Source: Pseudonocardiaceae bacterium YIM PH 21723 (GTDB lineage: Bacteria > Actinomycetota > Actinomycetes > Mycobacteriales > Pseudonocardiaceae). From it: a stretch of DNA of 64,000 nt. Location of the stretch: positions 30,121-94,120 of the forward strand of contig QZFT01000035.1 of NCBI GenBank assembly GCA_003600225.1. The letters run 5' to 3'. The position numbers and the translations under genes were made by a program. Under the pieces are notes generated by a model. The model did not search any database. It saw only the letters and a program-made list of their open reading frames with translations, and was not told where the DNA came from. Positions 8,801-16,506 of this stretch are shown here, in pieces; the stretch's first letter is position 1; every line of letters begins with the position of its first letter.

Positions 8801-9918
8801 AGGACGCGGACAAGAGCCTGCTGGACTTCCTGAAGGAGAACGGCGCCGAGGTCATCCTGGAACTGATCGGCTACAACGACGCCGTCAAGTGCTTCACCCA
8901 GGGCGATGTCGAGGCCTGCATCTGGACCGCGATCAACGCGCTGTCCTTCGCCAACCCCCTCGCACTGCTGGGCAAGGGCTTCAAGCTGGCCAGCGCCATC
9001 GGCAAGGTCATCGGGAAGGTCGGCAAGTTCCTCAAGCGGGTCGACGAGGCCAAGAACGAGGTCAAGGCCGGTCGCAAGGCCATGCAGGAGGCGATCGAGG
9101 CCTGCAAGGTGCCAGGCAACAGCTTCCTGCCCGGGACCCGGGTGACCCTCGCCGACGGCAGCAGTAAGGCGATCGAGCAGGTCAAGGTCGGTGATCGGGT
9201 ACTGGCCGGCGATCCGGTGACCAAGCAGTCCGGGGCGCACGCCGTCACCAGGGTGATCATCGGATCCGGGGTCAAGCAACTGGTCGCCGTGGGAACCGCC
9301 GGTGCGGGCACCATCCAGGCCACCGGCAACCACCCGTTCTGGGTCACCGACCGCGGCTACTGGACCTTCGCCAGGGACGTGCGGGCCGGGCAGCACCTGC
9401 TCAGCCCGGACGGTCGCCCGGTCGAGGTCACCTCAGCGGTGCGGCACGAGTACCAGGGCCGGGTCTACAACCTGACCGTCGAGGGCGTGCACACCTACTA
9501 CGTGGACGGTGGCGGCGCCGAGCCGGTGCTGGTGCACAACGCGGGCTGTGGACCGGCCGGGGCCAAGGGCGGCTGGGAGTCGAAGTCCGACTTCGGCGAC
9601 TACTTCAACAAGCAGGATCCGCTGGACCAGAAGTTCAAGCACGCCGTGGACTTCGGGATCAGCGGGGGCAAGAACACCGCGAACAAGAAGCTCTGGGAGC
9701 AGGCGATGCGGGAGCACATGACCGCGCCGGACACCAAGATCTTCCGGTTCAACTACCGCAATCAGGGTCAGGCCGTCGGTTTCATCAAGCCCAACCCGGC
9801 GGATGCGAACAGGCCGATCATGGTGATGCTCGATGAGACGGGGAAGTTCTGGTCCGGCTGGAAGCTGTTCCCGAACCAGTGGACCGACATCATCGAAAAG
9901 GGAATTCTGAAGAACTAG
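5854..9918 (+). CDS. Polymorphic toxin: ALF repeats, coiled coil, HINT, colicin-D-like tRNase
   Basis: Very large exported protein (1354 aa) starting at GTG 5854 behind a GTGGGGG site. An N-terminal hydrophobic segment (about residues 10-32) serves for export. Residues 45-240 and 600-800 hold ALF-type repeats (VGxIMAxxG, AQxALDG, DDVxxFLxxGQ). Between and after them are long Ala-rich coiled-coil stretches (about 245-560 and 800-960). A pre-toxin region (about 960-1085) leads to a HINT self-cleaving module, residues 1090-1229 (SFLPGTRV, GNHPFWV, ending V-H1228-N1229). The C-terminal 125 aa (KHAVDFGI with His1263, AMREHM, SGWKL at 1334-1338) resemble the colicin D nuclease, which cuts arginine tRNA anticodon loops. 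The next gene looks like its immunity partner. The toxin identity is by motif memory, not a search. Confidence 0.85.
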   Translation: MRDPARFRLSHIFTALILFVALVAGMAGESMATVIASYRTVAAEDLRTDREKVVDLLKAGGSSTQQAAQAALLGSDDQVKAFLNTGSKVTVAHDNRVRVGQIMSLAGRNVRESAQAALDGGPDTVQKFIDDGWKDPFRKDQRIQVGAIMAANGPATQREAQKALDGTADDVVKFLTSGQYDPEIADRRKQVGGIMATGGDEVNKAAQLALDGGDEDVQEFLKTGQHAARARDNEQASIGELVGLAQAAGEEAKRETAAAKEASDKAVAAAALAKEAALKARDEAVAAKGEAQAASAAAARAADFANRAARAAQEAISAASAANNAARVASDAAQRAASAAAAAAQAAGDARNSAAAAAGDANQAANARAAAQKARDVAKGARLAADAAKAAGDAANQAAGAGRAAASAGANADAAASAAAEAANQSGVAGAEAARAKKAADDAHRFAGQANRAAGRAESFASQSAKAAYDAYNAAIRAAEHAENSAKAADEAAAHAGEADKWATESEKHAKAADEAAKAATSAAQLADSIEKAARESDKNRLQQMQDEGIAAAEQAKAEADTKIAWEKSEASRIDAETKGFLDKATAPGADDAAVLGNGRQAALRLRTQGGPWTRTAAEQALGGGVKEMRRYLTEQRELAADADDRARIRYIAENTGSDKQKAAAKLAYRSDAEDGTPQEFLRTQWYEGKEADDRKKVGGIMAKGGGATQRAGQKALDGTPQDVVEFLETGQYVAQNQDDRTTIGGLLANGGPEVQVAANIALAGPPSYAREFVQTGQFKAAQRDQLTASHVSQVRRLVAEATRIAAGAQEAAAYAWKTASDARKAADEAKQWAAKAREWANEAAKWAEQAKQSALEAQQSAARAAESAKSARAAADAAQADAQAASVSATRAAGSAAQARASAADAAASASAARASAVQAGKDAEAAQAAANEAYDIAQAKQQAEDQAAHARGEMSANEEEQLKASCNGDQACIDKFKQAQKDADKSLLDFLKENGAEVILELIGYNDAVKCFTQGDVEACIWTAINALSFANPLALLGKGFKLASAIGKVIGKVGKFLKRVDEAKNEVKAGRKAMQEAIEACKVPGNSFLPGTRVTLADGSSKAIEQVKVGDRVLAGDPVTKQSGAHAVTRVIIGSGVKQLVAVGTAGAGTIQATGNHPFWVTDRGYWTFARDVRAGQHLLSPDGRPVEVTSAVRHEYQGRVYNLTVEGVHTYYVDGGGAEPVLVHNAGCGPAGAKGGWESKSDFGDYFNKQDPLDQKFKHAVDFGISGGKNTANKKLWEQAMREHMTAPDTKIFRFNYRNQGQAVGFIKPNPADANRPIMVMLDETGKFWSGWKLFPNQWTDIIEKGILKN

Positions 9919-9931
9919 CTGGAGGTGCTCC

Positions 9932-10249
9932 GTGGTCCGGTCCGAACAGCAGTCCTGGGCGAAAGCCGTCGATCTCCCACCGGGAAGCGGTCTGGCGGAG
10001 ATGCTCACGCAGATGCGTGCGCTGGTCGCCGGATCGATGCCCCCGGAGGAGTTCCACGACGCCTGGTACGCCACCCGGCGCCGGACCACCGAGCGCACCC
10101 ACGGCGCCCTCGACCGGGCGCTGAACGCGGTGTGGTTCCTGCTGGAGGACTACTACCCGGATCCGGAACAGCGAGTCGAGGGCGACACCTCAGCCGAGGA
10201 GTTGATCGACGGCGTGCGTGCCGCCCTCGACGAGCTGGATCAAGCGTGA
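9932..10249 (+). CDS. Colicin-D-type immunity protein
   Basis: Small acidic protein of 105 aa, GTG start with a GGAGGTG site, 13 bases after the toxin stop. The pattern LVAGSMPPEEFHDAW near residues 30-44, followed by DYYPDPEQR and the acidic SAEELIDGVRAALDEL tail, matches the self-protective colicin-like immunity family that masks the tRNase active site. Placement directly after the toxin supports this. It should be cytosolic and protect the producer from its own or siblings' toxin. Specificity for the neighbouring toxin is inferred. Confidence 0.8.
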   Translation: MVRSEQQSWAKAVDLPPGSGLAEMLTQMRALVAGSMPPEEFHDAWYATRRRTTERTHGALDRALNAVWFLLEDYYPDPEQRVEGDTSAEELIDGVRAALDELDQA

Positions 10250-10271
10250 ACGTGCTTTTACTGGAGGGAAC

Positions 10272-11363
10272 ATGCGCAAGGCTGTATTGGCGACCCTGAC
10301 CGTCGCCGCCCTGATCGGGGGTGTGCCGGCGGCGAACGCCCTCACCGGCGGTCAGGCCACGGACGCCCCGGCCACCCTGGTCAAGATCGAGAACGGCGAC
10401 CACGCCTGTTCCGGAACCCTGGTCGCCCCGCAGTGGGTGCTGACCATCAGCGGCTGCCCGCTGCAGGGTGCGACCGCCTACCTCGGCCGCAGGTCGCAGT
10501 GGAACAGCGACGGCCGCGCGGTGAAGATCGTGGACCAGGTCGCCCGCACCGACCGGGGCGTGACGCTGGCCAAGCTGGCCACCCCGCAGTTCGACCTCAC
10601 CCCGGTCAAGATCGCCACCCAGGCACCCGCCGCGGGGGAGAACCTGCAACTCCTCGGCTACGGCCGCACCGCGACCGAATGGCTGCCGGACAAGCCACAC
10701 GTGGCCACCGCACAGGTCGGCGCGCTGCGCGGCACCGAGTTCGACCTGACCGGCTCGGCCACCACCTGCCAGGGCGACGCCGGTGGCCCGGCGCTGCGTG
10801 GCGGTGAACTGGTGGCCGTGCACGGCGCCAGTGGACTGCAGGGTTGCTACGGCGCCAGGGACCCGAAGCCGGGGAGCACCGAGTTCCGGGTGGACGACCT
10901 GGCCGGCTGGATCGCGGCCAGCACTCCCAGCAGCCCGCAGCAGCTCCGCAACGCCTTCGGCAACCGGTGCGCGGTGGTGTTCGGCAGCGACCCGGCGAAC
11001 GGCGCTCCGGTGAAGCAGTTCGACTGCCTCAAGCAGTACGCGGACCAGGTGTGGAAGCTGGAGCCCACGCCCGGTGGCTACCAGGTGCGCAACGCCTTCA
11101 CCGACCGGTGCATGGTCGTCTTCTCCGGCGGCGGAACCGGGAACGGCCAGCCGGTGAAGCAGTTCGACTGCGTTCCGGCCTACGCCGACCAGCTGTGGAA
11201 GCTGGAGCCGGTGGCCAAGGGTGGATTCCAGCTGCGCAACGCGTTCACCAACCGCTGCCTCGCGCTGTTGTCCGGTGGCGGCAATGAGAACGGCCAGCAG
11301 CTCTACCAGTGGGACTGCGTGCCGGAGTACACCGACCAGGTCTGGAAGCTGGAGACCGTCTGA
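10272..11363 (+). CDS. Secreted trypsin-fold pseudoprotease with beta-trefoil lectin repeats
   Basis: A 363-aa secreted protein starting at ATG 10272 (GGAGGGA site), only 22 bases after the immunity gene, so probably on the same transcript as the toxin. The signal peptide is residues 1-23 (ending ANA). The trypsin fold has Gly61 in place of the catalytic His (LTISGC), Asp94 kept, and Ala170 in place of Ser (CQGDAGGP). The last 140 residues are three copies of a ricin-like unit of about 46 aa (LRNAFGNRC, VKQFDC, DQVWKLE), a carbohydrate-binding beta-trefoil. A partner role with the toxin is possible but unproven. Confidence 0.87.
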   Translation: MRKAVLATLTVAALIGGVPAANALTGGQATDAPATLVKIENGDHACSGTLVAPQWVLTISGCPLQGATAYLGRRSQWNSDGRAVKIVDQVARTDRGVTLAKLATPQFDLTPVKIATQAPAAGENLQLLGYGRTATEWLPDKPHVATAQVGALRGTEFDLTGSATTCQGDAGGPALRGGELVAVHGASGLQGCYGARDPKPGSTEFRVDDLAGWIAASTPSSPQQLRNAFGNRCAVVFGSDPANGAPVKQFDCLKQYADQVWKLEPTPGGYQVRNAFTDRCMVVFSGGGTGNGQPVKQFDCVPAYADQLWKLEPVAKGGFQLRNAFTNRCLALLSGGGNENGQQLYQWDCVPEYTDQVWKLETV

Positions 11364-11371
11364 CGCGAAGG

Positions 11372-11403
11372 CGACCGTGACCGGGAACCCCCGGTCACGG
11401 TCG
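11372..11403. terminator. Bidirectional intrinsic terminator
   Basis: Perfect 14-bp inverted repeat (CGACCGTGACCGGG and its complement) with a 4-base loop, between the convergent stops at 11363 and 11416. It lacks a long T run, as is usual in high-GC actinobacteria. Confidence 0.8.
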
Positions 11404-11415
11404 TCACCGGATCGT

Positions 11416-12189
11416 TCAGCCCTTGTTCAGGCCGTCCAGCAGCTTGTCCAGCTTGTTGGACAGCTCGTCCACCTTGGCGGTCAGCGCGTCGACCTTGACG
11501 TTGGTGTGCGTCAGCCAGTCCGCCGCCGAGTAGGTCGGCAGGCCGGTACCGGGCTGGTCCTGCTTGTAGGCAGGATTGGGTAGCTGGTCGTTCCAGGCCA
11601 CGTCGTCTTCCCCTCCCCACAGCCCAGCGGGCTTGTAGAGCTCGTTGATGTCACAGTCGATACCGGCCACATTCGACGTTCCGATGCGTTGGAACAGCGA
11701 GATGCGGTTGTCCACGTTGCCGCCCGACCAGGCGGCCGTCTGCCAGCCGTAGGCGATGAGTCCCGCGTCGAACAGGCGGGAAATCGGCCAGTAGCCCCCG
11801 TAGGCCGCGACCCGTCCGGCTCCCAGCACCGAGGCGGCACCGCGGAAGTAGTCGTTGATCGCACCCTGCTGACCTTCGGACGCGTCGAAGTCAACGGCGA
11901 AGTAGACGACCTGATCTCCAGGCGCCCCAACGGTGTTCAGCTGCCCAGCCGCGGTGTTCGCGTCGGCGACCCCGGCGTCCCAGCCCTGTGCGGCCCGGTC
12001 GGCTGTGCTCTCGAAAATAGGCCCGATCGCGACACCGGCCCCCAGCAGGTCCTGCGCCTCGTCCGCGGTCAGGTAGGCATGTCCCTGCCCTGGAAACCAC
12101 AGATAGCGCATGACGTAGCTGTAGCCCGCGTCCCGGATCGCAGCGCCTGCTATCCGTCCAGCGGAGTAATCCAGTCCCAGCGTTGTCAC
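11416..12189 (-). CDS. DUF1906 (glycoside-hydrolase-like) protein
   Basis: A 257-aa protein with the DUF1906 / Rv2525c-like TIM-barrel fold. The N-terminus is LGLDYSAGRI. Further on come VMRYLWF, the middle strand VYFAVDFDA, and AGIDCDINELY near the end. Such proteins are related to peptidoglycan-acting GH25-like enzymes but activity is mostly unproven. GTG 12189 is chosen because the domain starts five residues later; an upstream frame extension has no family resemblance. No signal peptide is visible with this start. The C-terminus (VDALTAKVDELSNKLDKLL) is a heptad coiled coil likely to oligomerise the protein. Confidence 0.8.
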   Translation of the reverse strand: MTTLGLDYSAGRIAGAAIRDAGYSYVMRYLWFPGQGHAYLTADEAQDLLGAGVAIGPIFESTADRAAQGWDAGVADANTAAGQLNTVGAPGDQVVYFAVDFDASEGQQGAINDYFRGAASVLGAGRVAAYGGYWPISRLFDAGLIAYGWQTAAWSGGNVDNRISLFQRIGTSNVAGIDCDINELYKPAGLWGGEDDVAWNDQLPNPAYKQDQPGTGLPTYSAADWLTHTNVKVDALTAKVDELSNKLDKLLDGLNKG

Positions 12190-12597
12190 ACCATTGACGG
12201 TACGACTGTCGCCAAGCGTTGGGCAGGGACCGAGGGGGCGAATTCGGGCCGGAAAACCCCTGTCGATCAATAGAGTTCGCTGATGGAGTGGACCACTTGG
12301 CATGGGCAGAACTACCTAGGAAGATCACCCTCGATGCTGGTTGATCGATCGGGTAACCGCCTCGCGCCCGTCCGGAACTGACCTATTGGTTGGCTATATG
12401 TGGTCCGTTCGGCGCAGGGAGGATTCGTCCGGCAAATTCACTGGTTCGGCCCATAGCTCTGTCTGTCGGTCTGTCACAAGGCGTCCGGATCGGGACGGTC
12501 GAGGCCGATGTGGTGCGCGCGGTGAGCTCCGTTAACCCTCCGTACACAATGGCCACCGCCGGATATTCATGAAATGGGCTGACGATAAGCTCACGGC
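12190..12597. other. Divergent intergenic region
   Basis: About 400 bases between divergently read genes (DUF1906 on minus, GT2 on plus). It is less GC-rich than its surroundings and has no credible reading frame. It presumably holds promoters for both sides. No clear operator or hairpin was seen. Confidence 0.5.
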
Positions 12598-13377
12598 GTG
12601 TCGAAACAAAGCACTGATCGACGTGTACTCATCGTGGTGCCTGCGTGGAACGAAGAGGACTCCGTAGGCGACACGGTGCGGGAGATCCGCGCCGCGATGC
12701 CCACGGTCGACGTGCTCGTCGTCGATGACGGCTCCCCGGACCGCACCGCGCTGGTCGCGCGCCGCGCTGGTGCCATGGTCCTGGAACTCTCCTACAACCT
12801 GGGTGTGGGCGGCGCGATGCGTGCCGGATTCCGCTACGCCGTACGCCACGGCTACGACGTGGTCGTCCAGGTGGACGCCGATGGCCAGCACGACCCGAGC
12901 GAGGTCCCGCTGCTGCTGTCGAAGCTGGACGAGGCGGACCTGGTGATCGGTTCCCGGTTCACCAACCCCAAGCCCGACTACAAGGTGACCGGCCCGCGCA
13001 AGTGGGCGATGGTCGTGCTCAGCTGGGTGTTCACCCGGCTGGCCAAGACCAAGCTCACCGACGTCACCTCCGGCTTCAAGGCCACGGGCGCCAAGTGCCT
13101 GCCGCTGTTCGCGGAGAACTACCCGGTGGAATACCTCGGCGACACCATCGAGTCCCTGGTGATCGCCGTGCGCGGCGACTGCCGGATCACCGAGGTGCCC
13201 GCGAACATGCGCGCCCGCCGGGCCGGTACGCCCAGCCACAACCCGCTCAAGTCCACCGTGTACCTGGGCCGCGCGGGCTTCGCCCTGCTGCTGGCCCTGG
13301 TCCGGCGCTGGGACGTGTCCGTGAAGGCGGGCTTGCCCGCAGCCGAGTTGCTGGCCGAAAGGAGCGAAGCGCGATGA
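12598..13377 (+). CDS. GT2 glycosyltransferase, DPM1-like
   Basis: Family 2 glycosyltransferase of 259 aa, GTG start. The nucleotide-binding GT-A fold is clear: VVPAWNEEDSV near residue 14, VVDDGSPD near 40, LGVGGAMRAG near 68, and the DXD-type metal site QVDADGQHDP near residue 98. It has no C-terminal membrane segments and is the size of dolichol/polyprenyl-phosphate mannose synthases, which transfer a sugar from a nucleotide onto polyprenyl phosphate at the inner membrane face. It overlaps the DUF2304 gene by four bases, a pairing common in polysaccharide loci. The sugar is not predictable. Confidence 0.88.
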   Translation: MSKQSTDRRVLIVVPAWNEEDSVGDTVREIRAAMPTVDVLVVDDGSPDRTALVARRAGAMVLELSYNLGVGGAMRAGFRYAVRHGYDVVVQVDADGQHDPSEVPLLLSKLDEADLVIGSRFTNPKPDYKVTGPRKWAMVVLSWVFTRLAKTKLTDVTSGFKATGAKCLPLFAENYPVEYLGDTIESLVIAVRGDCRITEVPANMRARRAGTPSHNPLKSTVYLGRAGFALLLALVRRWDVSVKAGLPAAELLAERSEAR

Positions 13378-13730
13378 CCGCTTACATCATTGGCGTTCTC
13401 GGCAGCCTGTTCATCCTGGCCAGCATCTTCGAGATGCTGCGCCGCCGTCAGCTGACCGAGAAGTACGCCTTCCTCTGGCTGATCTCCGGGCTCGTGGTGC
13501 TGGTGCTGACCTTCATCGGCCCGACCGCGCTGCGCGGGCTGACCCTGGCCATCGGCTTCACGGTCCCGTCCAACCTGCTGTTCTTCGTGGCGATCGTGTT
13601 CCTCATCGGCGTGGCGCTGCACCTGTCCTGGGAGCTGTCCCGGGTCGAGGGCGAGACCCGCAAGCTGAACGAGGACCTGGCGATCCTCCAGCTCGAGGTT
13701 GAGACTCTCAAGGCCGGCCAGAAGCTCTAG
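13374..13730 (+). CDS. DUF2304 membrane protein
   Basis: A 118-aa protein starting at ATG 13374, inside an ATGA overlap with the GT2 stop, so translationally coupled. Three hydrophobic segments (roughly residues 3-18, 30-50 and 66-86) are followed by a charged helix with heptad spacing (LSRVEGETRKLNEDLAIL). This is the usual DUF2304 arrangement, found beside DPM1-like transferases, where it may anchor or regulate the enzyme. Confidence 0.85.
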   Translation: MTAYIIGVLGSLFILASIFEMLRRRQLTEKYAFLWLISGLVVLVLTFIGPTALRGLTLAIGFTVPSNLLFFVAIVFLIGVALHLSWELSRVEGETRKLNEDLAILQLEVETLKAGQKL

Positions 13731-13740
13731 GTCCCTTGCT

Positions 13741-13788
13741 CCGAAGTCGGCGAGGTTCGGTTTCTTCCCCGAACCTCGCCAACTTCGC
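13741..13788. terminator. Dispersed hairpin family, copy 2
   Basis: Arms CCGAAGTCGGCGAGGTTCGG and CCGAACCTCGCCAACTTCG around TTTCTTCC, 10 bases after the DUF2304 stop and in a convergent gap. One G-T type mismatch is seen. It likely ends transcription of the GT2-DUF2304 pair. Confidence 0.75.
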
Positions 13789-13809
13789 GTTGGGGGGGGG
13801 TTAGGTCGG

Positions 13810-13990
13810 TCTGTCTCTGCGCGCGACTAATGGTGCCCCTGTGACCCCTGGTGTCCGTGTAGGTGACGCGGTGCCTCGGTCCACAGTGGACACTCAGTTC
13901 CGCGCAGCGGCCCATTCCCGCCAGGCAGGAAAGACCTCACCCCGAGCTCGTCTCCTCCTCCAAAGCCGCTTTCGCTGACAGCCAGAGGCG
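13810..13990. repeat. Relic of large palindromic intergenic element
   Basis: Contains one arm of the element found complete at 18055-18497 and 44086-44658. The segment 13921-13987 (GGCAGGAAAGACC, CTCCAAAGCCGCTTTCG) matches their right arm, and a perfect GTCCACAGTGGAC palindrome lies at 13879-13891. The other arm and central hairpins are missing or too diverged to see. It lies in a convergent gap. Confidence 0.6.
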
Positions 13991-13999
13991 ACGAACGCC

Positions 14000-15112
14000 T
14001 CAGCCGCGGACGAGCTTGGTGAACAGCTCCACGGTGGCGTCCCAGGAGAAGTTGGCCTTGGTCGCCTTGCGTAGCGCCTCGGCCCGGTCCACGCGCATGT
14101 CCGGGTTGTCCAGTGCCTCGCGGATCGCGGTACGCAGTGCTCCGGGCCGCTTGGCTGGCACGATCCAGCCGGTCTCCCCGTCCTGCACGATCTCCGTGGT
14201 GCTGCCGACGTCGGTGGCCACCACGGGCAGGCCGATGGCCGCCGCTTCCAGCACCGTGGTCGGCAGGCCCTCGGTCCAGGACGGGTTCACGAACAGCGTC
14301 GTGCTGCTCAGTTCCGCGACGAGCTGCTCGTCGGACACCGCGCCGAGCCAGTGCAGCCGGTCGGCGATGCCCAGCTGGACCGCCTGAGCGCGGAACTCGT
14401 CCATGTTCGGGCCGACGCCCACCAGCCGGACGGACAGCTCCGGGCGTTCCGCCAGCAGTGGGACCACCGCGATCAGCAGGTCACCGACGCCTTTGCCGTC
14501 CAGCATGCGGCCGATGAACAGCAGCGAGGTCCGGCCGGTGGCGGGCTGCCAGGTGGTGTCGCCCATGTCGATGCCCCGGCGCTGCACATACGGCTCCACG
14601 CCGGACAGCCGCCGGGTGAACTCGGCGGCCGCGCCGGAGGCGGCGACCACGGCATCCGCCTGACGCATCATCGGCCTGCCCAGCACGAAGTCGACGGTGT
14701 TCGCCACGAACTTCACGAAGCCGCCGCCACTCTGCACCGGCGAGGAGCCGTGCTCGATGTGGATGCGGCGCAGACCGTGCCGCTTGGCCCACCAGCCGGC
14801 CAGTGCGGCGTGCACGAAGAACCGGGTGTGCGTGATCAGCACGCTGTCCGGCTGAGAGTTCTCCTTCAGCATGCGGAAGAACTTCGGGCCGGGCACCGGA
14901 AGCGGGTTCACCGGAACCCACGCGGGCCAGCGCTTGACCGTCCAGCGGTCACCGAAGGACTCCTCGGCGGCGCCGCCGCCCAGATTCGAGGTCAGCACGG
15001 TGATCCGCAGATCGGGGTTCGCGTCCAGCAGATGCCGGTGCAGCTCATAGGCGTGCAGTTCCAGCCCGCCCTTGTGTGGGGGATACGCCGAGGCCAGATC
15101 AACTATGTGCAC
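14000..15112 (-). CDS. GT4-family glycosyltransferase
   Basis: Retaining GT-B glycosyltransferase of 370 aa. The N-terminal domain opens at once with VDLASAYPPHKGGLELHAYE (acceptor side, Gly-rich loop). The C-terminal domain shows LLFIGRMLDGKGV and the GT4 signature WTEGLPTTVLEAAAIGLPVV, with the conserved EX7E-type glutamates that bind the nucleotide sugar. GTG 15112 is preferred to GTG 15187, since the family begins at this point and the extension looks unstructured. It follows the flippase gene on the same strand, so both probably act in assembly of the same surface glycan. Confidence 0.85.
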   Translation of the reverse strand: MHIVDLASAYPPHKGGLELHAYELHRHLLDANPDLRITVLTSNLGGGAAEESFGDRWTVKRWPAWVPVNPLPVPGPKFFRMLKENSQPDSVLITHTRFFVHAALAGWWAKRHGLRRIHIEHGSSPVQSGGGFVKFVANTVDFVLGRPMMRQADAVVAASGAAAEFTRRLSGVEPYVQRRGIDMGDTTWQPATGRTSLLFIGRMLDGKGVGDLLIAVVPLLAERPELSVRLVGVGPNMDEFRAQAVQLGIADRLHWLGAVSDEQLVAELSSTTLFVNPSWTEGLPTTVLEAAAIGLPVVATDVGSTTEIVQDGETGWIVPAKRPGALRTAIREALDNPDMRVDRAEALRKATKANFSWDATVELFTKLVRG

Positions 15113-15194
15113 AGTGCTATATCCTATGTTTCCTCGCTGGCTATGGGTCGCCAGTCTTGGTGTACCCCCAGGGACCTTGTTTCTCACGGGTTAT

Positions 15195-16460
15195 TCACAC
15201 AGATTCTGCGGCAGACTTTCGCCCGGCGCCCAACAGCCCGAGCCAGGCTAGTGCCGCGCCGAGGAACCACGCCGTCGCCATGCCACAGGCTGACCCGATC
15301 GGGCCGTACTTCCAGCCCAGCAGCCCGACTAGGCTGATCTCCACGATCATCTCCACGGTGCGCACCCTCGGCCCGAGCCAGGCCCAGCCGGTGGCCTTCG
15401 CCGCCTGGAGGGCCAGCTGACCGCAGGCCAGGAACAGCACGTAGCCCAGCAGCAACAGGCTGACCAGCCGGAACTCGGACCAGTCGGTTCCCAGCACCGA
15501 GGTCATCATTCCGCTGGGCAGTACGAGCAGGACCGCAGCGCAGAAGCCGGTGAGCACGGCGGCCAGGCCGCTCGCCGTCGCCGGAGCCCGGCGGACCTGG
15601 TGCGCGTCCCGGCCTGCCAGGTGACCGAGCAGCGCGTTGCCGATGCCGACGAACAACACCGTCAACGCGGTGACCGGGGTCAGCGCCTTGCGCAGCAGGC
15701 CGAAACCGTCCTCGCCCAGCACCAGGCGGGCGACGTAGAACGTGCCGTTCAGCCCGATGACCAGGTACATCGCGTCGATCAGGAAGCCCGGAATGAGCGT
15801 GCGCCGCTCGCGGAACCACCCGCGGATCGCGGACAGTGCGAGCGGGGAGCCGGTGCGCAGCGCCGCGAGCAGCCCCATCGCCATGCCCGCGCCCAGCCAG
15901 GCCGCGTACATCGGGAACACGGTCCAGTGCCCGGTGGCCACCAGGACGGCCGCCGCGACGGCGAACAGCAGCAGCCACAGCGTGTCGCCCAGCACCGCGA
16001 GGAACGGTCGCCGCTGCACATAGGTGACGTAGCGGGCGTGGTCGTACACCGCGAGGAGTGGCGAGGCGATCGCCTGCGCGATCAGCAGGTTCCGGGTCAG
16101 CCCGTCGAAGAACACCGCCGCCACGAGGCAGCCCGCGCCGATCAGCAGGCCCAGGGCCAGCGCCGTCGCCGCCGCGCCGCGCAGCCGGTCCACGGCCTTG
16201 CTCACCAGCAGCGGCTCGGAGGCCAGCGCGCGGCCCAGGTACCACTGGCTGAGCGGTACCAGGATCACCAGTCCGAAGACCGAGAAGTCGGAGTTGGGCA
16301 CGCCGCCGAGCAGCAGGACCGCCTGCACCGAGAAGGAGATCGCGGCGAATCCGAGTTGCTCGACCGTCATCACGGTCTGCGCGGGCAGGCTCCGCAAACG
16401 GCGGAGCAGGGTATTGCCCGCGGTCCCGGTCGGGGGTGCTTCCTCGGTGATGGGGGCCAC
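15195..16460 (-). CDS. Polysaccharide flippase-like membrane protein
   Basis: A 421-aa polytopic protein, GTG start, with about 12 hydrophobic segments through its length and short basic loops (RRLRS, DRLRG, RERR, RDAHQVRR). Length and pattern fit the MATE/MviN-like Wzx flippase superfamily, which moves lipid-linked sugar units across the membrane. Sequence motifs in this family are weak, so the call rests on topology and on its setting between GT4 and GT2 genes. A second flippase-like gene is at 22788-24041. Confidence 0.75.
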   Translation of the reverse strand: MAPITEEAPPTGTAGNTLLRRLRSLPAQTVMTVEQLGFAAISFSVQAVLLLGGVPNSDFSVFGLVILVPLSQWYLGRALASEPLLVSKAVDRLRGAAATALALGLLIGAGCLVAAVFFDGLTRNLLIAQAIASPLLAVYDHARYVTYVQRRPFLAVLGDTLWLLLFAVAAAVLVATGHWTVFPMYAAWLGAGMAMGLLAALRTGSPLALSAIRGWFRERRTLIPGFLIDAMYLVIGLNGTFYVARLVLGEDGFGLLRKALTPVTALTVLFVGIGNALLGHLAGRDAHQVRRAPATASGLAAVLTGFCAAVLLVLPSGMMTSVLGTDWSEFRLVSLLLLGYVLFLACGQLALQAAKATGWAWLGPRVRTVEMIVEISLVGLLGWKYGPIGSACGMATAWFLGAALAWLGLLGAGRKSAAESV

Positions 16461-16506
16461 CGCACTAGCCTATTCCTGCCTGAATTCCGCAGTTGGTGGA
16501 GGCTCC

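Noticed and set aside
5878..9396. A 1172-codon open frame on the minus strand opposite the polymorphic toxin gene
   Set aside because: It is the shadow of an Ala/Gly-rich GC-biased gene. The product is low-complexity Gly/Leu/Arg with no signal or domain, while the plus strand has clear ALF, HINT and toxin motifs.
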